This document shows, piece after piece, positions 1 through 7,080 of a stretch of 34,825 nucleotides of DNA. The translations under genes were made by a program, and so were the position numbers. This DNA comes from an uncultured Collinsella sp. (GTDB lineage Bacteria > Actinomycetota > Coriobacteriia > Coriobacteriales > Coriobacteriaceae), in NCBI GenBank assembly GCA_938023085.1, contig CALHDP010000109.1, positions 1 to 34,825 of the forward strand, given 5' to 3'. How positions within the stretch are numbered: the first letter of the stretch is position 1; every line of letters begins with the position of its first letter. The notes beneath the pieces were generated by a model, which worked only from the letters and a program-made list of their open reading frames with translations, searched no databases and was not told the DNA's origin.

Positions 1-1152
1 GCGCTGAAGCAGCGCAACGGCTTCTCCACCGTGGCCATCACCGAGGACGGCACCCCCAAGGGCAAGCTCCTGGGCATCGTCACCAGCCGTGACTATCGCC
101 CCAGTCGCGATGACCACCAGACGAAGGTCTCCGAGTTCATGACCCCGCGTGAGCAGCTCATCGTGGGCGACAAGAACATCAGCCTCAAGGTTGCCAACGA
201 CGTCATCTGGGACAACAAGCTCAACGCCCTGCCGATCGTCGACGACAACGATCACCTCATGGGCATCGTCTTCCGCAAGGACTACGACAGCCACAAGACC
301 AACCCCAACGAGCTGCTCGACGGCGACAAGCGCTACATGGTCGGCGCCGGTATCAACACCCGCGACTATGCCGAGCGCGTGCCGCTGCTCATCGAGGCCG
401 GCGCCGATGTCCTGTGCATCGACTCCTCCGAGGGCTTCAGCGAGTGGCAGAAGCGCACCATCGAGTGGATCCGTGCCAACTACGGCGAGGACGTCAAGGT
501 CGGCGCCGGCAACGTCGTCGATGCCGAGGGCTTCCGTTTCCTGGCCGACTGCGGCGCCGACTTCATCAAGGTCGGTATCGGCGGTGGTTCCATCTGCATC
601 ACCCGCGAGACCAAGGGCATCGGCCGCGGTCAGGCAACCGCTCTGATCGATGTTTGCCGCGCCCGCGACGAGTACTACGAGGAGACCGGCATCTACGTGC
701 CCGTATGCTCCGACGGCGGCATCGTCTACGACTACCACATGACGCTCGCCCTTGCCATGGGCGCCGACTTCATGATGCTCGGTCGCTACTTCGCCCGCTT
801 CGACGAGTCCCCGACCGATCGCGTGAACGTGAACGGTCAGTATATGAAGGAGTACTGGGGCGAGGGCTCCGCGCGTGCCCGCAATTGGCAGCGCTACGAC
901 CTTGGCGGCGCCGCGAAGCTCAGCTTCGTCGAGGGCGTCGACTCCTACGTCCCGTACGCCGGTTCCCTCAAGGACGGCGTGGGCGGCACGCTTTACAAGG
1001 TCAAGTCCACGATGTGCAACTGCGGTGCCCTCTCGATCCCCGAGCTCCAGGAAAAGGCACGCCTGACCTTGGTGAGCTCCACCTCCATCGTCGAAGGCGG
1101 CGCCCACGATGTTGTGGTCAAGGATTCGCAGCAGTCCGTAAGTTATCGCTAG
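1..1152 (+). CDS. guaB: IMP dehydrogenase, 3' part (5' end outside window)
   Basis: Catalyses NAD-dependent oxidation of IMP to XMP, the committed step of GMP synthesis in the cytosol. The reading frame is open from base 1, so the true start lies upstream. The first ~95 codons are the end of the tandem CBS (Bateman) domain (FSTVAIT, KLLGIVTSRD, LPIVDDNDHLMGIV). The TIM-barrel follows with IDSSEG, then the loop GIGGGSICITRE, whose Cys (bases 595-597) is the expected catalytic thiol. The mobile flap carries the Arg-Tyr pair in NWQRYD (bases 886-903). The loop reads GGGSIC rather than the more usual GPGSIC; this is seen in some anaerobe enzymes and is probably not a defect. The gene ends at a strong terminator. 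IMPDH identity is secure; only the N-terminal end is missing. Confidence 0.95.
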   Translation, partial: ALKQRNGFSTVAITEDGTPKGKLLGIVTSRDYRPSRDDHQTKVSEFMTPREQLIVGDKNISLKVANDVIWDNKLNALPIVDDNDHLMGIVFRKDYDSHKTNPNELLDGDKRYMVGAGINTRDYAERVPLLIEAGADVLCIDSSEGFSEWQKRTIEWIRANYGEDVKVGAGNVVDAEGFRFLADCGADFIKVGIGGGSICITRETKGIGRGQATALIDVCRARDEYYEETGIYVPVCSDGGIVYDYHMTLALAMGADFMMLGRYFARFDESPTDRVNVNGQYMKEYWGEGSARARNWQRYDLGGAAKLSFVEGVDSYVPYAGSLKDGVGGTLYKVKSTMCNCGALSIPELQEKARLTLVSSTSIVEGGAHDVVVKDSQQSVSYR

Positions 1153-1170
1153 TTACTAAAAAAATTGATG

Positions 1171-1210
1171 AAAATGGGGTCGCGTGTCTGTTGGATTGCG
1201 ACCCCATTTT
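1171..1210. terminator. Bidirectional terminator between guaB and the restriction gene
   Basis: A perfect 13-bp inverted repeat: AAAATGGGGTCGC at 1171-1183 and its complement at 1198-1210, with a 14-nt loop. The + strand arm ends in TTTT. Read on the - strand, the hairpin is followed by TTTT and then a run of seven T (1157-1163 on + is all A). It sits between the guaB stop (1152) and the restriction gene stop (1212), so it probably terminates both convergent transcripts. Confidence 0.88.
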
Positions 1211-1211
1211 G

Positions 1212-2075
1212 TTATAGGTCTCCTTCTCTTTCGCTAATCAGATAAGGATTGTTTCTGACCGTATTTGAAACAAAATCCAAATAGTCTGCTTCGGTGACGA
1301 GATCATTCGGAACAGGTTTATCTACCGTACTGCCCTCTCGAACAATTTCAATCAACTTTGGCCAATACGTTTCAATCTTTCCGTTACGACGCTCCGCCTT
1401 CATTCGATTCCATGCTTTTGCGCCGCAGGATTCCCTGAAACCCTTTCCTGAACTATTTTCAGTATTCGTTTTGTTTTTTACCTGAAACATGGCAGTGCAT
1501 TCATCGTTGCAAAAGTCGATTGCCGTGAGAATCTTCCCTCTGCACCAAATCCATCCATATGGCTTAATTTTTGAATATATGTATTCCTCCAATAGGTTGC
1601 CACCTATATTTTCAGCACTCATGAATAAATTGTGGTGCGCCGCCCACTCGTAAGCGCGCTCTTTTGATCCTGCGTGTTTTGCGTCCATTACCATATGTAT
1701 CAGTGCTTCATCGGTAACCGTCTTTTTGGGATTCGCGACATAATCACTTGGCAGCGACTGCCATTCCGAAAGAAATTTTGAAATCCATTTGTTTAGCCAA
1801 AGTTCCAAAAATGCTTTCGAGTCTAATTCGAGTATATCTGGCTTCATTGGAATCGAGGGAATCATTGCTGAGGTTTCGGCTTGGAGAAGAATGGGAAATA
1901 GCGACTTCATTTCCCTTTTTCTTTCTTCGGCGTCATAGCGACAGGTTTCGTTGTTAATTGTTCGGTCCGCGATGGATTCAAAGAGTTCTTGCGCCGGAAT
2001 GTGATGCGAGTTGCAGTAATTGAGTGATTCCGATAATTTCTTTTTGACATCTTCGCGTTTTGCGTTTTTAGCCAT
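1212..2075 (-). CDS. SinI-like type II restriction endonuclease
   Basis: Predicted 287-aa sequence-specific DNA endonuclease, partner of the adjacent m5C methyltransferase. The start is ATG at 2075, seven bases after AAAGGAGG; an upstream in-frame ATG at 2123 has no ribosome site. The central part has the look of a PD-(D/E)xK nuclease: ENIGGNLLEEYI (residues 156-167), then IDF with D187, then FQVKNKTNTENSS with a Q198-V-K200 core. The pattern of (I/F)QVKN followed by N-T-E-N-S is what I associate with the SinI/Sau96I group (GGWCC or GGNCC cutters); this is a memory-based assignment and specificity is not proven. The sampled line at 1561 is 35% GC, very unlike the chromosome. Its stop codon nearly touches the shared terminator. 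It could instead belong to a related restriction family, but pairing with the methyltransferase makes a nuclease role likely. Confidence 0.72.
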   Translation of the reverse strand: MAKNAKREDVKKKLSESLNYCNSHHIPAQELFESIADRTINNETCRYDAEERKREMKSLFPILLQAETSAMIPSIPMKPDILELDSKAFLELWLNKWISKFLSEWQSLPSDYVANPKKTVTDEALIHMVMDAKHAGSKERAYEWAAHHNLFMSAENIGGNLLEEYIYSKIKPYGWIWCRGKILTAIDFCNDECTAMFQVKNKTNTENSSGKGFRESCGAKAWNRMKAERRNGKIETYWPKLIEIVREGSTVDKPVPNDLVTEADYLDFVSNTVRNNPYLISEREGDL

Positions 2076-2140
2076 GGTCGTGCCTCCTTTGTGTTGATTT
2101 TCAACTAGATAAAACCTATACACAAGCGTATATTTGAATT

Positions 2141-2188
2141 AAAATGGACTAAAAAATGTTCAATTACTTAATTACTGGAGTCCATTTT
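2141..2188. promoter_or_regulatory. Operator-like inverted repeat over the methyltransferase start
   Basis: Perfect 10-bp inverted repeat: AAAATGGACT at 2141-2150 and AGTCCATTTT at 2179-2188, 28 bp apart. The right arm covers the end of the ribosome site (GGAG, 2177-2180) and most of the TTG start (2187-2189). It lies in the 111-bp divergent region between the nuclease and methyltransferase genes. Because the methyltransferase begins with a helix-turn-helix, I infer an autoregulatory site, analogous to methyltransferases such as M.SsoII and M.EcoRII that repress through their N-terminal HTH. An RNA stem hiding the start site is an alternative reading. Confidence 0.5.
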
Positions 2189-3536
2189 GGAAAATGAGGC
2201 GATACTGTCTTCCGCGGAAGTTGCGAGCCGTCTTGGGGTGACATCTCAGACTGTTACAAGACTATCTCGTAACGGAGATCTCAATTATGCGCTTGTTGGT
2301 AAGCGTAGGGTCTATAGAGAGAACGATATAATCAGCTTTATGAGGAAAAAAAATCTATGCTTCGCTCCCGCAGACCATCGCGCTACTGAAGTAGTTGATT
2401 CGGCATTAACTGCGGTTTCTTTTTTTTCTGGGGCGCTTGGCTTGGATTATGGAATGGAGAGGGCCGGTATTTCGTCCAGTCTTTTCTGTGAAAATGACAC
2501 GAAGTGCCGAATGACTATTGCGTCCAATCGGCCTAATGTTGGTTTGTTAGGAGATATTAATAAGGTTACTCCCGATCGGGTATTTGATTATTCGGGCATT
2601 AGCCCGAAAAGGGGTATAGATGTTATGTTTGGCGGGCCTCCTTGTCAGGCATTTTCTACGGCTGGAGCGCGTCGCGCCTTCGATGACGTTAGGGGCAACG
2701 TATTCCTAAAGTATCTCGATCTTGCTGACCATCTTCGACCTAAGTATTTGGTAATTGAAAATGTCAGGGGGCTCTTGTCTACGGCATATCCTTTGGAAGC
2801 TGGCGGAGAGCCCGTACACGGCGGCGCTATGAAAACGGTTCTCAATAAACTTGAATCAATGGGCTACGGCGTGAGCTTCAATTTGTATAATGCTGCGAAC
2901 TTTGGTGCGCCTCAAATAAGGGAGAGGGTTGTCTTGATTGCTAAACGAGACGGCTCAATCTGCGACTGGCTGACTCCTACCAATTCCAATGACCCCAAGT
3001 GGCAACTTGATACTTGGAAAACTTTTTCAGATGCCGTCGCGGGATTAAAAGACGAACAACATTACGTCCAGTTTCCGGAAAAAAGGCTTAAGTATTTTCA
3101 TTTACTTAAAGAAGGTGAGTATTGGAAGAATTTACCCGAGGACATTCAGGAAGCGGCTATGGGAAAGGCGTATCGACTTGGAGGTGGTAAAACGGGCTTC
3201 TATAGAAGAATATGGAATGATCGTCCTTCTCCAACGTTGGTTACAAGCCCGACAATGCCTGCTACTGATTTGTGCCATCCCACAGAAGATCGCCCTCTTT
3301 CAATTGAGGAATATCGTGCCATTCAGGGCTTTCCTGAAGATTGGATTTTCCGAGGTGATATTAGCGATATTTATAGGCAAATCGGCAACGCTGTTCCCAT
3401 TGCTTTGGGAGAGGCTATAGGCAGGGCAATTCTAAAAGACATCTCTAAGTCCAAGGACAACAATAAAGAGTTGTTCAAAGGGTTCCCGTATTCGAGATAT
3501 AAAAATTCGAACCAGCTAACTTGGAGTATTCGATAG
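2187..3536 (+). CDS. DNA (cytosine-5) methyltransferase with N-terminal HTH
   Basis: 449 aa; transfers methyl from S-adenosylmethionine to cytosine C5 and should protect DNA from the adjacent nuclease. Residues 8-52 form an excisionase/MerR-type helix-turn-helix (SSAEVASRLGVTSQTVTRL). The catalytic core follows: motif I FFSGALGLDYG (79-89), motif IV GGPPCQAFSTAG with catalytic C153, motif VI ENVRG (191-195), motif VIII QIRER (243-247), a variable target-recognition stretch, motif IX RPSPTLVTSP and motif X IGNAVPIALGEAI. Start chosen: TTG at 2187, six bases after GGAG; no in-frame ATG fits. Sampled lines at 2341 and 2881 are 45% and 42% GC, supporting horizontal acquisition with the nuclease. 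A Dcm-type orphan role is unlikely given the partner gene. GGWCC or a relative is the guessed target. Confidence 0.93.
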   Translation: MENEAILSSAEVASRLGVTSQTVTRLSRNGDLNYALVGKRRVYRENDIISFMRKKNLCFAPADHRATEVVDSALTAVSFFSGALGLDYGMERAGISSSLFCENDTKCRMTIASNRPNVGLLGDINKVTPDRVFDYSGISPKRGIDVMFGGPPCQAFSTAGARRAFDDVRGNVFLKYLDLADHLRPKYLVIENVRGLLSTAYPLEAGGEPVHGGAMKTVLNKLESMGYGVSFNLYNAANFGAPQIRERVVLIAKRDGSICDWLTPTNSNDPKWQLDTWKTFSDAVAGLKDEQHYVQFPEKRLKYFHLLKEGEYWKNLPEDIQEAAMGKAYRLGGGKTGFYRRIWNDRPSPTLVTSPTMPATDLCHPTEDRPLSIEEYRAIQGFPEDWIFRGDISDIYRQIGNAVPIALGEAIGRAILKDISKSKDNNKELFKGFPYSRYKNSNQLTWSIR

Positions 3537-3578
3537 CTTGTTATGTTTAAAGTCACAGGCACCTTGTTTTTTGTGATT

Positions 3579-3587
3579 TGCTATCAT
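3579..3587 (+). promoter_or_regulatory. Possible extended -10 promoter for leuS
   Basis: TGC-TATCAT gives an extended -10 (TGN plus a TATAAT-like hexamer). No good -35 lies 16-18 bp upstream. Transcription would begin near 3594, so the whole 3606-3724 hairpin would sit in the leuS leader RNA. Weak call. Confidence 0.3.
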
Positions 3588-3605
3588 CATGCGAGTTAAC
3601 GATGT

Positions 3606-3724
3606 GGCGGGGCGTTCTTACCTTTGCTCACTGCAAGTTCCGCACGCAAAGAAGAGCACTAAATGTGCTCTTCGTCTTGCGCAGGACTGTCCGCAGCAGC
3701 GAGTAAAGGTAAGAACGCCCCGCC
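3606..3724. repeat. 119-nt imperfect hairpin in leuS leader
   Basis: Outer arms 3606-3629 and 3701-3724 are complementary over 24 positions with one G-U pair. The stem then continues past one mismatch as CTGC (3631-3634) with GCAG (3696-3699). At the tip, GAAGAGCAC (3651-3659) pairs with GTGCTCTTC (3665-3673) around a 5-nt loop, flanked by CGCAA (3645-3649) pairing with TTGCG (3677-3681). There is no T-tract after the right arm, so it is not an ordinary terminator. It is either a structured leader RNA or a palindromic (REP/MITE-like) repeat element. The leuS ribosome site starts 15 bases after it. Confidence 0.8.
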
Positions 3725-3750
3725 CCAACCGAGATAACAAAGGAGCTGAT

Positions 3751-6327
3751 ATGTGCGATTGCACAGATCATAAAGACGAGATCCCTGCCTACGACGCGCA
3801 GGCTATTGAGTCTAGGTGGATGAAGGCCTGGGAGGACTCCAACCTCTTTGCCGTCGACACCGACGACAGCAAGCCCAAGAAGTACGTGCTCGAGATGTTC
3901 CCGTATCCGTCGGGCGACCTGCACATGGGCCACGCGCGCAACTATACCATCGGCGATGCCATGGCCCGTCAGGCCCGCATGCGCGGCTACGACGTGCTGC
4001 ATCCCATCGGCTTTGATGCCTTTGGCCTGCCCGCCGAGAACGCCGCCATCAAGCACAACACGCAGGCTGCCGCCTGGACGTATAAGAACATGGATCAGGC
4101 GCTTTCCACGATGAAGCGCATGGGCTTCTCCTACGATCTGGATCGCATGGTCAAGACCTGCAGCCCCGACTACTATCGCTGGGGTCAGTGGATCTTTGAG
4201 AAGCTGTGGGAAAAGGGCCTGGTCTACCGCAAGAAGAACCCGGTCAACTGGTGCCCTAACTGCAAGACCGTTCTGGCCAACGAGCAGGTCACCGAGGGTA
4301 AGTGCTGGCGCTGCGGTACTGAGCCCGAGAAGCGCGACCTGGAGCAGTGGTACTTCAAGATTACCGAGTACTCCCAGGAGCTGCTCGACGATCTGGAGAA
4401 GCTCCCCGGCTGGCCCGAGCGCGTTAAGCAGATGCAGGCCAACTGGATCGGCCGATCCGAGGGCGCCGAGGTCGACTTTACCCTGTGCGACCAGGATGGC
4501 GAGCCCATCGAGGGCGACGAGGGCAAGATCACCGTCTTCACCACGCGTGCCGATACGCTCTTTGGCGTTTCCTTCTTTGTCCTGGCTCCCGAGTACGCCC
4601 GTCTGCACGAGCTCGTCGAGGGCACGGAGTACGAGGAGGCCGTGACCAAGATCGTCGAGGACTCCAAGCATATCTCTGCCGTCGAGCGTGCCCAGGGAAC
4701 CCTCGAGAAGCACGGTGCCTTTACCGGCCGCTACGTGGTGAACCCCGTCAACGGCGAGAAGGTCCCCGTGTGGGTTGCCGATTATGTCGTTGCCGACTAC
4801 GGCACCGGCGCCGTCATGGCCGTTCCCTGTGGAGACCAGCGCGACTTTGAGTTTGCCCGCAAGTATGACCTGCCGATCGTGCCTATCATCTTGGACGATG
4901 ACGACCGCGCTGCCGTCGAGGCCAGCGGCGAGACCATCGATACCTTCCATGCCGAGAACGTCGACTGGGATTGCGCCCACGCTGCCGAGGGCACGCTCGT
5001 CCAGTCCGGCAAGTACACCGGCATGCGCGGCGGTAAGCACTCCGAGGGCGAGGCTGCGATCGTGGCCGACCTCGAGGCCATGGGCTGCGGCCGTCGCAAG
5101 GTTGAGTTCCGTCTGCGCGACTGGCTCATCAGCCGTCAGCGCTACTGGGGCAACCCCATCCCGGCCATTCGCTGCGAGCACTGCGGCATCGTGCCCGTGC
5201 CCGAGGACCAGCTGCCGGTGACGCTGCCCGAGAACCTGGACCTGGGTGCCGGCGAGACCCTCGCCGAGTGCAAGGAGTTCTACGAGACCACCTGCCCGGT
5301 GTGCGGTCGCCCGGCTAAGCGCGAGACCGATACCATGGACACCTTCACCTGCTCTAGCTGGTATTACCTGCGCTATACCGACCCGCACAACACCGAGCTG
5401 CCCTTCTCCCGCGAGACGGCAGACCGTTGGATGCCCGTCGATAACTATATCGGTGGCATTGAGCACGCCATTTTGCACCTGCTCTACAGCCGCTTCTTTA
5501 CCAAGGCGCTGCGCGACCTGGGCCTGCTGAGCGTTGACGAGCCCTTCACCAACCTGCTGTGCCAGGGCATGGTCAAGGACGAGAACGGCGACACCATGTC
5601 CAAGTCCAAGGGCAATGTCGTGCCCCCGAGCTCGGTCATCGAGCCCTACGGCGCCGACACCATGCGTCTGGCGATCCTGTTTATCGCCCCGCCCGAGAAG
5701 GACTTCGACTGGGATCCCAAGGCCGTCGAGGGCGCTAACCGCTTCATTAAGCGCGCCTGGCGTATCGTGTGGCAGCTCGTCCAGTCCGGCGACACCAATG
5801 TGGCCTTTGACAAGTCCGCGCTCGACGAGACCGCGATGAAGCTTTATCGCGAGCGTCATCGCACCATCGCCAAGTGCACCGAGGACTTCGACCGCGGCCA
5901 GTTCAACACCGCGATCTCGGCCGTCATGGAGCTCGTCAACGCCGCGAGCGCCTACCTCAACGCTACTGAGGGCGCTGACCGCGACAAGGCCCTGTGCTAC
6001 GGCGTGGCCAAGGACATTGTAAGCGTCCTTGCCCCCATCTGCCCGTTCTGGGCCGACGAACTGTGGCACGAGGCACTCGGCTGCGAGGGCAATGCCTACA
6101 CCGCCGCCTGGCCCGAGTTCGACCTGGCCGAGTCCATCGAGGACACGGTGCAGATCGTCGTACAGGTGCTCGGCAAGGTCCGCGGCCGCATCGACGTGGC
6201 TCGCGACGCCTCCAACGAGGAGATGCAGGCTGCCGCGGAGGCCGCTGTCGCCAAGTGGACCGAGGGCAAGACGGTCGTCAAGGCCATCTGCGTGCCTGGC
6301 AAGCTGGTTAACCTGGTGGTCAAGTAA
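3751..6327 (+). CDS. leuS: Leucyl-tRNA synthetase
   Basis: Charges tRNA-Leu with leucine in the cytosol. It has 858 aa, normal for bacterial LeuRS. ATG at 3751 is preceded by AAAGGAG with 5-nt spacing; a longer frame from 3589 would have to be translated through the leader hairpin and adds no family homology. The class I signature HMGH is at residues 58-61, in PYPSGDLHMGH. A four-Cys zinc site follows (CPNC ... CWRC), then the CP1 editing domain with TTRADTLFG and YGTGAVMAVP, a second Cys4 module (CEHC ... CPVC), and the KMSKS loop as TMSKS (615-619). The C-terminal anticodon and LeuRS-specific domains are complete, ending LVNLVVK. The first KMSKS lysine is replaced by Thr, noted as a variant. 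Transcription probably ends at the hairpin 30 nt downstream. Confidence 0.97.
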   Translation: MCDCTDHKDEIPAYDAQAIESRWMKAWEDSNLFAVDTDDSKPKKYVLEMFPYPSGDLHMGHARNYTIGDAMARQARMRGYDVLHPIGFDAFGLPAENAAIKHNTQAAAWTYKNMDQALSTMKRMGFSYDLDRMVKTCSPDYYRWGQWIFEKLWEKGLVYRKKNPVNWCPNCKTVLANEQVTEGKCWRCGTEPEKRDLEQWYFKITEYSQELLDDLEKLPGWPERVKQMQANWIGRSEGAEVDFTLCDQDGEPIEGDEGKITVFTTRADTLFGVSFFVLAPEYARLHELVEGTEYEEAVTKIVEDSKHISAVERAQGTLEKHGAFTGRYVVNPVNGEKVPVWVADYVVADYGTGAVMAVPCGDQRDFEFARKYDLPIVPIILDDDDRAAVEASGETIDTFHAENVDWDCAHAAEGTLVQSGKYTGMRGGKHSEGEAAIVADLEAMGCGRRKVEFRLRDWLISRQRYWGNPIPAIRCEHCGIVPVPEDQLPVTLPENLDLGAGETLAECKEFYETTCPVCGRPAKRETDTMDTFTCSSWYYLRYTDPHNTELPFSRETADRWMPVDNYIGGIEHAILHLLYSRFFTKALRDLGLLSVDEPFTNLLCQGMVKDENGDTMSKSKGNVVPPSSVIEPYGADTMRLAILFIAPPEKDFDWDPKAVEGANRFIKRAWRIVWQLVQSGDTNVAFDKSALDETAMKLYRERHRTIAKCTEDFDRGQFNTAISAVMELVNAASAYLNATEGADRDKALCYGVAKDIVSVLAPICPFWADELWHEALGCEGNAYTAAWPEFDLAESIEDTVQIVVQVLGKVRGRIDVARDASNEEMQAAAEAAVAKWTEGKTVVKAICVPGKLVNLVVK

Positions 6328-6357
6328 GCGCTGCGTGCATTGCTGACATGTAAAAGC

Positions 6358-6392
6358 GAGGGACGATTTCGCAGGGAGTCGCCCCTCTTTTT
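6358..6392 (+). terminator. Intrinsic terminator after leuS
   Basis: GAGGGACGA (6358-6366) pairs with TCGCCCCTC (6379-6387) with one A-C mismatch and a 12-nt loop, followed by TTTTT (6388-6392). It lies 30 nt after the leuS stop. Confidence 0.75.
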
Positions 6393-6477
6393 GGTTATGG
6401 ATACTTGCGACAACACCCAATTATCCATTTCTTGTGGAGAACCTGTGCTCACGCTGACCTGCGGGTTTGTGTTGTGG

Positions 6478-6506
6478 TTGCACGTTTGCGCAGGTATTGG
6501 TATAGT
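6478..6506 (+). promoter_or_regulatory. Sigma-70 promoter of the rimP-nusA operon
   Basis: TTGCAC at 6478-6483 and TATAGT at 6501-6506 with an exact 17-bp spacer, close to the housekeeping consensus. Predicted start near 6513 gives a leader of about 72 nt before rimP that contains a full terminator hairpin. Confidence 0.8.
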
Positions 6507-6531
6507 TTGCTTGCAAATGAAGTTGTAATTG

Positions 6532-6564
6532 AAAGAAGTGGGGTTTCGGCCCCGCTTCTTTTTT
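6532..6564 (+). terminator. Leader terminator/attenuator before rimP
   Basis: AAAGAAGTGGGG (6532-6543) pairs with CCCCGCTTC plus Ts (6550-6561) around the loop TTTCGG, with one T-G pair, and runs into six Ts (6559-6564). It lies between the promoter and rimP, 9 nt upstream of the ribosome site, so it must be read through for the operon to be expressed. In Bacillus subtilis the corresponding operon is autoregulated by NusA-stimulated termination in its leader. The same logic is inferred here. Confidence 0.8.
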
Positions 6565-6584
6565 GTATGGATGGAGGTGCCGCA

Positions 6585-7079
6585 ATGGTCAAGACCAAGA
6601 CCGAGCAGGCGATCATCGACGCGCTCGAGGCCGTTGCTCCCCAGCACGATGTCGACATCGTCGATGTTGAGCTCGTGGGTGCCACCAAGGCCCCCTGCGT
6701 GCGTGTGCGTATCGAGGGTGCCGAGGGTCAGAGCCTGTCGCTCAATGACGTCACGGCCAATACCAAATGGGTCGGCGATGTGATCGAGGAGCTCGACCCC
6801 ATCTCTTCGAGCTATACGCTCGAGGTGTCGAGCCCGGGCATGGCGCGCCCGCTGCGCCGCCCGCGTGACTTTGCCCGCTTTGTGGGCGAGAACTGCGAGC
6901 TCACCTCCACCGCCACCGAGGGACGTCGCAAGTACGCCGGTAAGATTGCCGCCGCCACCGAGACGAACGTGACCCTCGAGCTCGAGGATGGCGAGTCCGT
7001 CACCCTCGATTTCTCTGATGTTAAAAAGTGCAAGTTGAAGCCCACCTATGACTTCAAGCCCGCGAAGGAAGGAAAGTAA
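6585..7079 (+). CDS. rimP: Ribosome maturation factor RimP
   Basis: 164-aa 30S subunit assembly factor. ATG at 6585 is chosen because GGAGG (6573-6577) lies 7 nt upstream; longer in-frame versions would start upstream of the leader terminator. The N-terminal alpha/beta domain contains VDIVDVELVG and PCVRVRIEG. The middle has the RimP hallmark YTLEVSSPGMARPLRRPRDF, followed by a small Sm-like barrel (YAGKIAAATETNVTLEL). First gene of the rimP-nusA-infB operon; its stop is one base from the nusA ATG, indicating translational coupling. Confidence 0.95.
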   Translation: MVKTKTEQAIIDALEAVAPQHDVDIVDVELVGATKAPCVRVRIEGAEGQSLSLNDVTANTKWVGDVIEELDPISSSYTLEVSSPGMARPLRRPRDFARFVGENCELTSTATEGRRKYAGKIAAATETNVTLELEDGESVTLDFSDVKKCKLKPTYDFKPAKEGK

Positions 7080-7080
7080 G

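Noticed and set aside
3589..3750. N-terminal extension of LeuRS by 54 residues
   Set aside because: It would be translated through the 119-nt hairpin and has no ribosome site, while ATG at 3751 has AAAGGAG and gives the family length.
3594..3750. T-box riboswitch upstream of leuS
   Set aside because: The conserved antiterminator sequence AGGGTGGNACCGCG is absent and there is no terminator with a T-tract.
3628..6420. Very long open frame antisense to leuS, and similar long frames antisense to infB, nusA, rpoD, recG and smc
   Set aside because: High GC with strong third-position bias leaves antisense frames open. None has a ribosome site, recognisable domain or natural composition, and each lies fully over a secure gene.
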